Source: Betaproteobacteria bacterium (GTDB lineage Bacteria; Pseudomonadota; Gammaproteobacteria; Burkholderiales; SG8-39). Taken from it: a stretch of DNA of 64,000 nt. The notes beneath the pieces were generated by a model that saw only the letters and a program-made list of their open reading frames with translations, did no database searches and was not told the origin of the DNA. Where the stretch lies: contig VBCA01000019.1 in the NCBI GenBank assembly GCA_005881575.1, positions 62,001-126,000 of the forward strand, written 5' to 3'. The position numbers and the translations under genes were made by a program. Positions 43,148-51,218 of this stretch are shown here, piece by piece (within the stretch, counting starts at the first letter, position 1; the number at the start of each line of letters is the position of its first letter).

Positions 43148-43963
43148 ATGTCCGTATGGCGTTACGCGAGCCGATGCCTGTCAATCCTGATGCTTTCCGC
43201 GAGCGCGGTCTGCGCCTTTGCCCAGGCACCGAGCGCCGAGTACACGCCGGAAGTCGGCCAGTCGGGCAAGGATGTCGTATGGGTACCCTCGCCGCAGGAA
43301 CTGGTCGACAAGATGCTCGACATGGCGAAAGTCACTCCCAAGGATTACGTGATCGATCTCGGCTCGGGTGACGGCCGTACCGTGATCACAGCCGCGAAGC
43401 GGGGTGCGCGCGCGCTCGGCATCGAGTTCAATCCGGACATGGTCGCATTGTCCCGACGCAACGCCGCCAAAGCCGGGCTGAGCGACAAAGCGACCTTCGT
43501 TGAGGCCGACATATTCCGCAGCGATCTGTCTCCCGCGACGGTGATCACCCTATTCCTGTTGACCGACCTGAACCTCAAGCTCCGCCCGACGATCCTGGCC
43601 CTCAAACCCGGAACCCGCATAGTCTCGAACACCTTCCGGATGGGAGACTGGGAGCCGGACGAGACGGCCGAGCTCGGTTGCGATACGTATTGCACCGCCT
43701 ATTTGTGGATCGTGCCGGCGCGCGTCGAGGGCCGCTGGAAAATTGCTCAGGGCGAGCTCGTACTCAAGCAGGCTTTCCAGAAGGTCTCCGGAACGCTCAA
43801 TTCCAGAAATGTTGCGGCGCCGATTTCCAGAGGCAATTTGAGCGGCGATCAAATCAGGTTCGTCGCTGCAGGCGCAGAGTATCGCGGCCGCGTAAACGGA
43901 AACATGATCGCGGGGACGGTAAAGTCGGCGGGAAAATCGGCCGACTGGAAAGCGACGCGCTGA
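43148..43963 (+). CDS. Class I SAM methyltransferase with signal peptide
   Basis: A 271-residue protein; ATG 43148 follows CTGGAGAA. The N terminus SVWRYASRCLSILMLSASAV then CAFAQAPS looks like a Sec signal. The methyltransferase domain is clear: motif I YVIDLGSGDGRTVITAAKRG, acidic strand 2 ALGIEFNPDM, FVEADIF, then a C-terminal beta-rich region. S-adenosylmethionine is cytosolic, so export is puzzling; the helix may instead be a membrane anchor. Similar leader-bearing methyltransferases occur in betaproteobacteria, with no assigned substrate. It is convergent with a Bug gene. Confidence 0.75.
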   Translation: MSVWRYASRCLSILMLSASAVCAFAQAPSAEYTPEVGQSGKDVVWVPSPQELVDKMLDMAKVTPKDYVIDLGSGDGRTVITAAKRGARALGIEFNPDMVALSRRNAAKAGLSDKATFVEADIFRSDLSPATVITLFLLTDLNLKLRPTILALKPGTRIVSNTFRMGDWEPDETAELGCDTYCTAYLWIVPARVEGRWKIAQGELVLKQAFQKVSGTLNSRNVAAPISRGNLSGDQIRFVAAGAEYRGRVNGNMIAGTVKSAGKSADWKATR

Positions 43964-44039
43964 TCCGAGCCCGTCCCGGTTTTCGGGCAGCGCGGCGCAT
44001 TACGCTCGCGCGAATTCGTAGGACAAGCTCGAGACGGGG

Positions 44040-45017
44040 CTAGTCGATCTTGGCCCCGACGGCCTTCACGACCTCGCCGTACTTGGCGTACTCCGTGCGG
44101 ATGAGCGCGGTGAATTCCTCGGGCGTGGAAATGAAGGGCTCGAGCCCGCCGACGCTGTGCACCTTTTCGCGCATGTCGGTGCCGGAGAGCAGCCGGTTGA
44201 TTTCGCCGTGCAGCCGAGAGAGCACGGGCGCCGGTACTCCCGTGGCCGTGAAGATTCCGATCCACGCGGTGACCTCGAGACCCGGAAAGAACTCGCTCAA
44301 GCTGGGAAGCTCAGGGAACGTCGATGAGCGCTTCTTGCCGGCGACGGCGAGCCCGCGCAGTTTTCCTGCCCTGATGTGTCCCGTCACGGAATTCCCGCCG
44401 AACATGACCGGTACTTCTCCCGCGAGCAGAGCGACGGTTGCGGGGCCGCCGCCCTTGTACGGCACGTGAACGAGCTCGATGCCGGCGCGCCCTTTGAGCA
44501 TTTCCATGGTGAGGTGATGCTGGCTGCCGTTGCCGATCGAGGCGTAGGCGAGGGGCGGCTTCGCGCGGCGGGCGTACTCCAGGAATTCCTGCAGGTTCTT
44601 GACCGGCAACGCGGGATTGCATGTGAGCACCATCTGGGTCGTGACGAGCGTGGCGACGGGCGCGAGATCTTTCAGCGTATCGACCGGCATGTTCGCGTAC
44701 AGGTGCGGGCTGATGACGATCTGGCTGTCCTGCCCGAGGAGCAGCGTGTATCCGTCGGGCGCGGCTCTTGCGACGAGTTCGCTCGAGAGATTGCCGTTGG
44801 AGCCCGGGCGATTCTCGACGACCACCGGCTGCCCGAGCGCCTCCCCGAGCCGGGGGGAAACCACGCGGGCAATCGTATCGGTCGCACCGCCCGGGGGATT
44901 GGGCACGAGCAGGCGAATCGGCCGGCTCGGGTATTGCGCCGAAGCGACTGCGGCCAGCAGCGCGAGCGTCATCGCTGCCGCGACTCCTGAGAGATTCAAG
45001 ACGGGATTCGGTTTCAT
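44040..45017 (-). CDS. Bug-family TTT solute receptor 4
   Basis: A 325-residue protein from ATG 45017 with a signal ending AVASAQ. Family landmarks: IRLLVPNPPGGATDTIARVV, VVVENRPGSNGNLSSELVA, LVHVPYKGGGPATVALLAGE; the usual WYGL/LAPAGTP segment reads AWIGIFTATGVPAPVLSRL. It stands alone, convergent with the exported methyltransferase. The ligand-binding loop PNPPGGATD differs from receptors 1-3, suggesting another substrate. Confidence 0.9.
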   Translation of the reverse strand: MKPNPVLNLSGVAAAMTLALLAAVASAQYPSRPIRLLVPNPPGGATDTIARVVSPRLGEALGQPVVVENRPGSNGNLSSELVARAAPDGYTLLLGQDSQIVISPHLYANMPVDTLKDLAPVATLVTTQMVLTCNPALPVKNLQEFLEYARRAKPPLAYASIGNGSQHHLTMEMLKGRAGIELVHVPYKGGGPATVALLAGEVPVMFGGNSVTGHIRAGKLRGLAVAGKKRSSTFPELPSLSEFFPGLEVTAWIGIFTATGVPAPVLSRLHGEINRLLSGTDMREKVHSVGGLEPFISTPEEFTALIRTEYAKYGEVVKAVGAKID

Positions 45018-45239
45018 CGTTTTAAGGCCTTTTCGTACGGTGTCTCCGTTCGGTTACATCAAAATCCCTGCACGTCCGGTCGCCATGCGGATTGAGCCTG
45101 ACAGTAATGCCCCGCGATATTTTTGTAATCTCACAATTCGATACATTTCTGGTCAATTTTATGTTCGATCCGGGAAAAATGTGTCTTATGTCTCGTCTTG
45201 CGATAGTAATAGCAATAGGATATTCGCTACGAATTGATA

Positions 45240-46022
45240 ATGGGTGCAACTTCGATCACAAGTGCGCTGTGGGGAGGCTACCGAGGATGTTCCCAATCTC
45301 TAATGACCAACATCCGGACTCAATACAAAGAGGTCTACGCGCCTCGTACTATCTCCAAGGGGCTTCTCAAAGCTCTTGTGGAGGCACTCGTCGACTTCAA
45401 GCCCGGGCTGCCTACTGCATCTAGGAAGATCAAGGCCAGGGCGATCAGCCCCGGAAAGACCACCGAACTGGAAGGGCCGGAGTCCTGGAAGGTAACCGAT
45501 CCCCATTCCTTGGCCGAGCTCGAACACCTGCGCGTGGAACTCTTCCTCGCGTCGGCGGAACACCGCAGATGCGAGCTTCACGTTGAATTTCGGGGCGGAC
45601 ACATCTCATTAAGCGTATCGGATGAGACCGGCTGGGGCAAAAGTGTTTTTGAGGATGCCCTCAATCTGCTCGGCTCTTTGGGAATCTCCTCGAAAGGGCT
45701 CAACGAAAGACTGAGAAGAGCATACGGTCTACTCGACATCTTCCAGAACGTTCTCCTGGTGCTCTCGGTGGCGGTTTTTGCAGTTTGGGTCACCGGTAAA
45801 GGGATAAGTTATCTTTACGCGTGCCTGGCGCTGTTCATTGCCGGCGTCATGCCGGCGATGATCCGTTCGTTCCATTTCTTTTCTCCACCCAAGAAAGCTC
45901 CGATCATTCAGGAAACGGTCGCCAAGAGCAGGAACTTTCCATGGACGGAAGCCACCGCGGTCGTCTCTTTCCTTGCGGGCGTGCTTCAATTGGTAAAAGC
46001 GCTGGTTGCCATCGTCTGGTGA
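45240..46022 (+). CDS. Orphan membrane protein in an AT-richer segment
   Basis: About 260 residues from ATG 45240 (TTG 45234 and ATG 45303 are alternatives; none has a strong ribosome site). The first 165 residues are soluble, with a possible beta sandwich at CELHVEFRGGHISLSVSDET; the C-terminal part has membrane segments VLLVLSVAVFAVWVTG, YLYACLALFIAGVM and AVVSFLAGVLQLVKALVAIV. No family is recognised. Codon choice is less GC-biased than the neighbours and the 220 bases upstream are AT-rich (for example ttgataatgggtgc), pointing to lateral acquisition. A toxin, sensor or defence effector cannot be excluded; none is shown. Confidence 0.6.
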   Translation: MGATSITSALWGGYRGCSQSLMTNIRTQYKEVYAPRTISKGLLKALVEALVDFKPGLPTASRKIKARAISPGKTTELEGPESWKVTDPHSLAELEHLRVELFLASAEHRRCELHVEFRGGHISLSVSDETGWGKSVFEDALNLLGSLGISSKGLNERLRRAYGLLDIFQNVLLVLSVAVFAVWVTGKGISYLYACLALFIAGVMPAMIRSFHFFSPPKKAPIIQETVAKSRNFPWTEATAVVSFLAGVLQLVKALVAIVW

Positions 46023-46199
46023 GGGAACCCCATCCGCTTCATTGCTTGCCCGGAGCCGCGCACGGACCCGGAAAATTACAAAAATGTAATGGGCCGGTCA
46101 CGTCTGCGTTCGGAAGGAATTTCTAGAGTGGATGCCTGCCCGGGGTGAACTACTTTCTGGATCCACCGGGTGTGACCCATCTCTCTGAAAGGAAGCGCC

Positions 46200-46529
46200 A
46201 TGAGATTGTTTGTTTCTGCTGCCGCAGCATTGACCCTTTCCGCCGCGAGCCTTGCCGTCAACGCCAGCATGACCCAGGCCGATGTGTTCGGCAAGCCTGC
46301 ACAAGCGTCGGCCGCGCAGCGAACCATCGTCATCGATACCAAGACCCGATGGATCACGGTTGAGCGCGGCGACGTCGTGAAGTTCGTCGCGAACGGACAG
46401 GAATTCGCCTGGGCCTTCAACGGCCTGGCTTCCTCGTTCGAGCTGAACCGCGTCGCGCCTTCCGGTGTACTCGATCGGAACCTCAAGGTCTATGTCTGGC
46501 CCAACGCCGAGGACATGGCGGACAAATAA
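46200..46529 (+). CDS. CzcE-like periplasmic metal-binding protein
   Basis: A 109-residue protein; ATG 46200 follows GAAAGGAAGCGCC. Signal peptide to about residue 22 (AVNASMTQAD). The mature part RTIVIDTKTRWITVERGDVV with FVANGQEFAWAFNG and FELNRVAPSGVLDRNLKVYV matches the CzcE fold, a small beta-sandwich that binds Cu(II) in Cupriavidus metallidurans. No czcABC efflux genes are near, so a copper-stress role is an inference. A terminator-like hairpin follows. Confidence 0.75.
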   Translation: MRLFVSAAAALTLSAASLAVNASMTQADVFGKPAQASAAQRTIVIDTKTRWITVERGDVVKFVANGQEFAWAFNGLASSFELNRVAPSGVLDRNLKVYVWPNAEDMADK

Positions 46530-46576
46530 ATATTTCTTGCCGCCCGTTTCGGCGGCGGTCGGCCTCTTCCTTTTCC

Positions 46577-46607
46577 CCCGAGCTGTACGGCTCGGGCTGC
46601 CGGCTTT
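46577..46607 (+). terminator. Possible terminator after the CzcE-like gene
   Basis: Stem cccgagc/gctcggg with loop tgtacg (46577-46596), then a T tract in ctgccggcttttt. A second short stem could extend it. Confidence 0.45.
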
Positions 46608-46699
46608 TTCGCGAAAATTCACCTGCGCCCGCCTTTCGCCGGGATATGACACAATCATCGCCATAATTCGAATCGCCGCGTTGCAGACGGGGAGAGCGT

Positions 46700-47992
46700 G
46701 TGTCGGACCCTGCCGTTCAGATGGACCTGAGCCTTCAGGTCGGGAAGTACGACGTCCAGAAGGCGATCGGCAAGGGCGCGACAGGTACGGTGTACCTCGC
46801 CAAGGATACCTTTACCGGGGGTGAAGTCGCGCTCAAGACGATCGAGCCCGAAGTATTCCGGGATCCCGAATTCGGTACGGTGTACCGCTCGCAGTTCCAG
46901 AACGAGGCTTCGCTTGCCGGAAAGCTCCGGCATCCGCACATCGTGGCGATCCTCGACGCTGTGGTCCAGGAAGACTCCGGCTACATCGCCATGGAGTACG
47001 TCAAGGGGGGCGATCTTTCCAGGCACGTCGCTGCGGGTAAGCTTCTCCCGGTCGCCGATGTTTTGCAGATCGCGTTCAAGTGCTGCGGGGCACTCGAGTA
47101 CGCGGCCAAGGAAGGTATCGTTCACAGCGACATCAAGCCGACGAACCTCATGTTGGCCGAAGGCACGGAGGTGAAGATCTCGGACTTCGGCGCGGCTTAC
47201 CTGCGCAAGAGTCAGGTTGTGCAGACCGCGGCGATGGGTTCGCCCTACTACATGTCACCCGAGCAGATTTCGGGCGAGGAGATCGACTTCCACAGCGACA
47301 TGTACTCGCTGGGTGTGTCGCTCTATGAGCTCCTCACCGGCAAGAAGCCCTTCACCGCGGAGACGATCGAGGCGCTGGTGCAGAAAATCCAGAACCAGGA
47401 TCCGATCCCGCCGAGCAGCGTGCGGTCCGGATTGCCTAAGTTCGTGGACCCCGTCGTCCTGCGGGCGATGGCAAAAAAGCCCGAGCGCCGCTATCCGAGC
47501 TGGGCAGAGTTCGCGCTGGAGCTCTCCAAGATCGTCCAGCAGACACTTCCGCCCGGCGTCGTTCCCGATAGCGAGAAATACGTCGCGCTGAGGAAAGTCG
47601 AGATGCTCGCAGCCCTCTCGGATACGGAATTCTGGGAGCTTGCGCGAGCCGGCGACTGGGCGCGCGTCGGGCCCAATCAGACGATCGTGAACGAGAACTC
47701 AAAAGGAAAGAGCTTCTATTTCATCGGCAAGGGGCAAGCCAAGGTGACCCGTCAGGGGCGTCTGCTCAACATGATCAACGAGGGCGAGTGCTTCGGCGAG
47801 ATGGCATACATTCGCGGCGGCGAGGTCCCGCGGAACGCGACGGTGGATTCGGTGACGGAGCTTCTGCTCGCCAAATTCAGACCCGACGCATTCAACAAGA
47901 TGAGCGTCGGCGCTCAGCTCTATCTGACCCGCGCGCTGGCGCGCAACCTCGCTGACCGGCTGGAACTCGCCAATACCCGTATCGGGCGGTGA
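46700..47992 (+). CDS. Serine/threonine protein kinase with C-terminal CNB domain
   Basis: 430 residues from GTG 46700. The kinase domain (15-275) has the glycine loop IGKGATGTVYLAKD, Lys in VALKTIEPEV, the alpha-C Glu in NEASLAGKLRH, DFG in ISDFGAAY and SPEQ. The catalytic loop is IVHSDIKPTNLM: Asp and Asn are kept but the Arg of HRD is Ser, a non-RD type that needs no activation-loop phosphorylation in many kinases. A CNB domain (about 310-420: IGKGQAKVTRQGRLL, GECFGEMAYIRGGEVPRNAT) follows. Such kinase-then-CNB fusion is the reverse of eukaryotic PKG. The first CNB position lacks no key residue visibly, so cAMP/cGMP control of the kinase is plausible. Confidence 0.87.
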   Translation: MSDPAVQMDLSLQVGKYDVQKAIGKGATGTVYLAKDTFTGGEVALKTIEPEVFRDPEFGTVYRSQFQNEASLAGKLRHPHIVAILDAVVQEDSGYIAMEYVKGGDLSRHVAAGKLLPVADVLQIAFKCCGALEYAAKEGIVHSDIKPTNLMLAEGTEVKISDFGAAYLRKSQVVQTAAMGSPYYMSPEQISGEEIDFHSDMYSLGVSLYELLTGKKPFTAETIEALVQKIQNQDPIPPSSVRSGLPKFVDPVVLRAMAKKPERRYPSWAEFALELSKIVQQTLPPGVVPDSEKYVALRKVEMLAALSDTEFWELARAGDWARVGPNQTIVNENSKGKSFYFIGKGQAKVTRQGRLLNMINEGECFGEMAYIRGGEVPRNATVDSVTELLLAKFRPDAFNKMSVGAQLYLTRALARNLADRLELANTRIGR

Positions 47993-48012
47993 TTACCGCT
48001 CGGTCGCCCGGC

Positions 48013-49722
48013 ATGAAAATCGATTGGGACGTTCCGGTCAGGATGGACGACGGCCTAGTGCTCCGCGCCGACGTGTTCTGCCCCGCGGCGGAAGGGCGCT
48101 ATCCCGTGATTCTTTCCTACGGCCCGTACGGCAAGGGGCTCGCGTTCCAGGAGGGCTACAAGACGGCATGGGAAATCATGGCGCGCGACTATCCGGACGC
48201 GGTCGCTGGCAGCAGCAACCAATACGCCAACTGGGAAGTGGTCGATCCCGAAAAATGGGTGCCCGACGGCTACGTCTGCATGAGGGTCGATTCGCGCGGA
48301 GCCGGACGCTCGCCGGGCTATCTGTGCCACAACAACGCACGCGAGACCCGCGACATCCACCTGTGCATCGAGTGGGCGGCGGCGCAAGCCTGGTGCAGCG
48401 GAAAAGTCGGGATGAACGGAATCTCGTACTACGCGAGCAACCAGTGGCGCGCGGCCGCGTCGCGGCCCCCTCACCTCGCGGCGATCTGCGTGTGGGAAGG
48501 CTGGAACGACGCCTACCGCGAGAGCGCGCGCCACGGCGGCATCATCTGCAGCTTCCGCAAGAACTGGCAGGACATGCAGGTGAAGACGGTGCAGCACGGG
48601 CAGGGCGAGCGCGGCGCGAAGAGCCGCGTCACGGGCGAGCTCGTCTGCGGTCCCGAGACGCTGTCGCCGGATGAGCTGGAGAAGAACCGCGAGGACATGT
48701 GGCAGGCGTTCCTCTCGCGCGAGCTCTGGGGTCCGTACTACGCCGAGCGCAGCCCCGATCTTTCCAAGGTGACCGTGCCGCTGCTCTCGGCGGCGAACTG
48801 GGGCGGTCAGGGGCTCCACACGCGCGGCAACTTCGAGGGCTTCGTGGGGGCCGCGTCGAAGCAGAAGTGGCTGGAAGTGCACGCCGGCTCTCACTGGGCA
48901 CCGTTCTACACCGACTACGGAGTCAAGCTCCAGAAACGCTTCTTCGATCATTTTCTGAAAGGCGCGGCCAACGGCTGGGACAAGCAACCGCGGGTGCAGC
49001 TGCAGGTGAGGCATCCCGGCGAGAAATTCGTCCTGCGCCACGAGAACGAATGGCCGCTCGCGCGAACGAAGTGGACGCACTTCCACCTCGATCCGGGGGA
49101 GATGAGGCTGTCCACGGTGCCCTTTGCCGGCGAACGGTCCATTGACTACGATGCGATGGGCGAAGGCCTGACCTTCTCCACGCCTCCGCACGAGCGCGAA
49201 ACGGAGATCACCGGGCCTTCGGCGCTCAAGCTCTTCGTTTCCTCCTCGACCTCCGACGCCGACATCTTCGCCGTGCTGCGCGTCTTCGACCAAAAGGGAA
49301 AGGAAGTCTCGTTCTACGGAGCGCTCGACCCGCGCACGCCCGTCGGGCAGGGCTGGTTGCGCGCGTCGCACAGAAAGCTCGACCCTAAACGCTCGCTGCC
49401 TTACCGCCCCTTCCACGCGCACGACGAGAAGCAAGCCTTGAAGCCGGGCGAAGTGGTCGAGCTCGATATCGAGATCTGGCCGACCTGCATCGTCGTTCCG
49501 GCGGGCTATCGCATCGCGATCACGATCCGCGGACGGGACTATGAGCACGACGGCGAAGCGGCATCCCTCTCCAACATGAAAAATCCCATGCGCGGCTGCG
49601 GGCCCTTCATCCACGACGACGAGGTCGACCGCCCGCCCGCGATCTTCGGCGGGAAGGTCACCTTGCACTTCGGCCCGGGACGGCGCTCGAGCGTCTTGCT
49701 GCCCGTGATTCCCCCGAAGTAG
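48013..49722 (+). CDS. CocE/NonD family hydrolase
   Basis: 569 residues from ATG 48013 (MKIDWDVPVRMDDGLVLRAD); GTG 47989, overlapping the kinase stop as GTGA, is the other start. The alpha/beta hydrolase domain holds the Ser nucleophile in GMNGISYYASNQW (about residue 140), with the Asp and His provided later (LLSAANWGGQG, EVHAGSHWAPFYTDYG). The jelly-roll X-Pro-type C-terminal domain follows (GPSALKLFVSSSTSDADIFA). Relatives hydrolyse cocaine esters, beta-lactam esters or Xaa-Pro peptides. It probably sits in the same transcript as the following alpha/beta hydrolase (4-base gap). Confidence 0.88.
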   Translation: MKIDWDVPVRMDDGLVLRADVFCPAAEGRYPVILSYGPYGKGLAFQEGYKTAWEIMARDYPDAVAGSSNQYANWEVVDPEKWVPDGYVCMRVDSRGAGRSPGYLCHNNARETRDIHLCIEWAAAQAWCSGKVGMNGISYYASNQWRAAASRPPHLAAICVWEGWNDAYRESARHGGIICSFRKNWQDMQVKTVQHGQGERGAKSRVTGELVCGPETLSPDELEKNREDMWQAFLSRELWGPYYAERSPDLSKVTVPLLSAANWGGQGLHTRGNFEGFVGAASKQKWLEVHAGSHWAPFYTDYGVKLQKRFFDHFLKGAANGWDKQPRVQLQVRHPGEKFVLRHENEWPLARTKWTHFHLDPGEMRLSTVPFAGERSIDYDAMGEGLTFSTPPHERETEITGPSALKLFVSSSTSDADIFAVLRVFDQKGKEVSFYGALDPRTPVGQGWLRASHRKLDPKRSLPYRPFHAHDEKQALKPGEVVELDIEIWPTCIVVPAGYRIAITIRGRDYEHDGEAASLSNMKNPMRGCGPFIHDDEVDRPPAIFGGKVTLHFGPGRRSSVLLPVIPPK

Positions 49723-49726
49723 TCGC

Positions 49727-50563
49727 ATGCGCGCCGAGCTCGTCTCCATCCCTACTGATGCGATTCCGCTCGACGGCTTGTACTACGGGCCCGAGGGCAA
49801 GGCCACGGGCGCGGCACTGCTGTTTCACGGCAACACCATGAACTTCTATGTCGGCGCGCCGCGCTTCCTGCCGCCCGTGCTGGTGAAGCTCGGCCTGGCG
49901 TGCTTGACGTTCAATCGCCGCGGGCACGACATCCTCAGCACCCGCGCGAGCCGCATCGCCGAAGGCGGCGCCTACCAATTAGCACACGAAGGCATCGAGG
50001 ACAACCGGCTGGCCGCGCGCTGGTTGGCGGCTCGGGGATTTCCGGCTCCGGTCGTTATCGGGCACAGCAACGGCGGCATGCTTGCCGTGCGGCATGTCGC
50101 CGATCATCCGGAAACGCCGGCGCTCGTGCTCCTGTCCGCGCACGGCGGCGGCAAGAACATCGTGCAGAGGGGCGCCGGGAGCGGGCTCATGGTGGGCGAC
50201 CGCATCGAGGACTTCGCCGCGCGGGCGCGCGACATGGTGAAAGCGGGCCGCGGCCGCGAGCTGATGCTGATGCCGGGCTGGTGGTACGCGATCAGCGCGG
50301 AGAGCTTCCTCGACCGGCTAACCGAGACGCCGGACACGCTCGAGCTCGCACCCAGGGTGAAGTGTCCGACGCTCTACGTCCGCGGAGACCGGGAGCCGCG
50401 CGCGAGCTACCCCGCCGAAGACTTCAAGGCCCGCGCCGGAGGCCCGTGCACCGTGGAGATCGTCCCCGACTGCGACCACTTCTACAACGGGCGCGAGGAA
50501 CAGATCCAGGCGATCGTCTCGTCGTGGCTCGCGAAGGTATTGCATTTGGACGCCACGGGGTAG
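49727..50563 (+). CDS. Alpha/beta hydrolase
   Basis: A 278-residue protein. Oxyanion region LFHGNTMNFYVGAPRFL; nucleophile elbow VVIGHSNGGMLAVRHVA (Ser about 108); Asp in TLYVRGDREPRASY and His in VPDCDHFYNGREE complete the triad. No signal peptide, so cytosolic. Close spacing to the CocE-type hydrolase (4 bases) suggests joint expression and perhaps consecutive ester or amide cleavage. Confidence 0.85.
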   Translation: MRAELVSIPTDAIPLDGLYYGPEGKATGAALLFHGNTMNFYVGAPRFLPPVLVKLGLACLTFNRRGHDILSTRASRIAEGGAYQLAHEGIEDNRLAARWLAARGFPAPVVIGHSNGGMLAVRHVADHPETPALVLLSAHGGGKNIVQRGAGSGLMVGDRIEDFAARARDMVKAGRGRELMLMPGWWYAISAESFLDRLTETPDTLELAPRVKCPTLYVRGDREPRASYPAEDFKARAGGPCTVEIVPDCDHFYNGREEQIQAIVSSWLAKVLHLDATG

Positions 50564-50608
50564 CAGATGCCGTCGCACAAAGGAGGTTGTCAGGAGGGTT
50601 CCCTTGAA

Positions 50609-50962
50609 TCACTTCTGCTTGTCCTTCACCAAATCGTACGTGATATCACGGTCCAGCCCGATGGGCCAATATATCAGGGCAAGAGGTGGCCAGAATATTG
50701 AAACCACACGGAACCTTGTGCGTAGTCGTCCTTGTTTAATCACCCTTCCATCTTTCTCAAGCTTGTATTGCACGCCACCCGCGGCTGTCCAGAAGAATGG
50801 ACGTGTGTCCACCGTTCCATCTTTTTGAACCTGCTCAGGCTGGGGGCGGTCGTGGAGGTAGAGCTTTGAGCCTTGCGGCACTACGAAGCGTCCGTATGTG
50901 GAGCAACCAACTAGGAACCCGCTTAGGATGCCAACGCATAGCAGCTTGTATCGCTGTTTCAT
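50609..50962 (-). CDS. Small lipoprotein in AT-richer segment
   Basis: A 117-residue protein; ATG 50962 follows AAAGGAACGAT. Lipobox FLVGC at about residue 20 predicts lipid attachment. The rest, beginning STYGRFVVPQGSKLYLHDRP, includes an aromatic hydrophobic stretch SIFWPPLALIYWPIGLD. No family is recognised. Base composition is lower in GC than flanking genes and codons are less biased, as if acquired. Confidence 0.7.
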   Translation of the reverse strand: MKQRYKLLCVGILSGFLVGCSTYGRFVVPQGSKLYLHDRPQPEQVQKDGTVDTRPFFWTAAGGVQYKLEKDGRVIKQGRLRTRFRVVSIFWPPLALIYWPIGLDRDITYDLVKDKQK

Positions 50963-51137
50963 ATCGTTCCTTTCTGATCTTGTCAATCGGACACCGCGGA
51001 AAAATCAGACCGCACAAGATTACTCCCAATTGCCGGGCTAGGAAATGCGCGGAGATGCGGGTTTGCCCGATATATTTCTTACGGGAACCAGGACACGGTT
51101 TTACCTGGTTGAGGGCCCAAGGACTCCCGGTTGCCGG

Positions 51138-51157
51138 ATTCCCGCTTGCGCGGGAAT
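51138..51157. repeat. dRS3-like inverted repeat
   Basis: Perfect stem attcccgc/gcgggaat with loop ttgc. The sequence and the following gaca resemble the dispersed ATTCCCGC-N-GCGGGAAT element of Neisseria and other proteobacteria. Only one copy is in this window. Confidence 0.6.
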
Positions 51158-51184
51158 GACAGGGGTGATCTCCGCTCGTAGAAT
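51156..51184 (+). promoter_or_regulatory. Sigma-70 promoter of Bug receptor 5, with -35 inside a repeat
   Basis: ATGACA (51156-51161, five of six to TTGACA) and TAGAAT (51179-51184, five of six) are separated by exactly 17 bases. The receptor ATG is 34 bases further on at 51219. The -35 overlaps the last bases of the dRS3-like repeat. Confidence 0.65.
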
Positions 51185-51218
51185 GACGAAGCGTCGGAAT
51201 CGGGTGAGGAGAGCGAAG

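Noticed and set aside
51045-51218. Upstream extension of Bug 5 including CRIPACAGMTG
   Set aside because: That peptide is the usual translation of a dRS3-type repeat; the ribosome site and signal peptide place the start at 51219.
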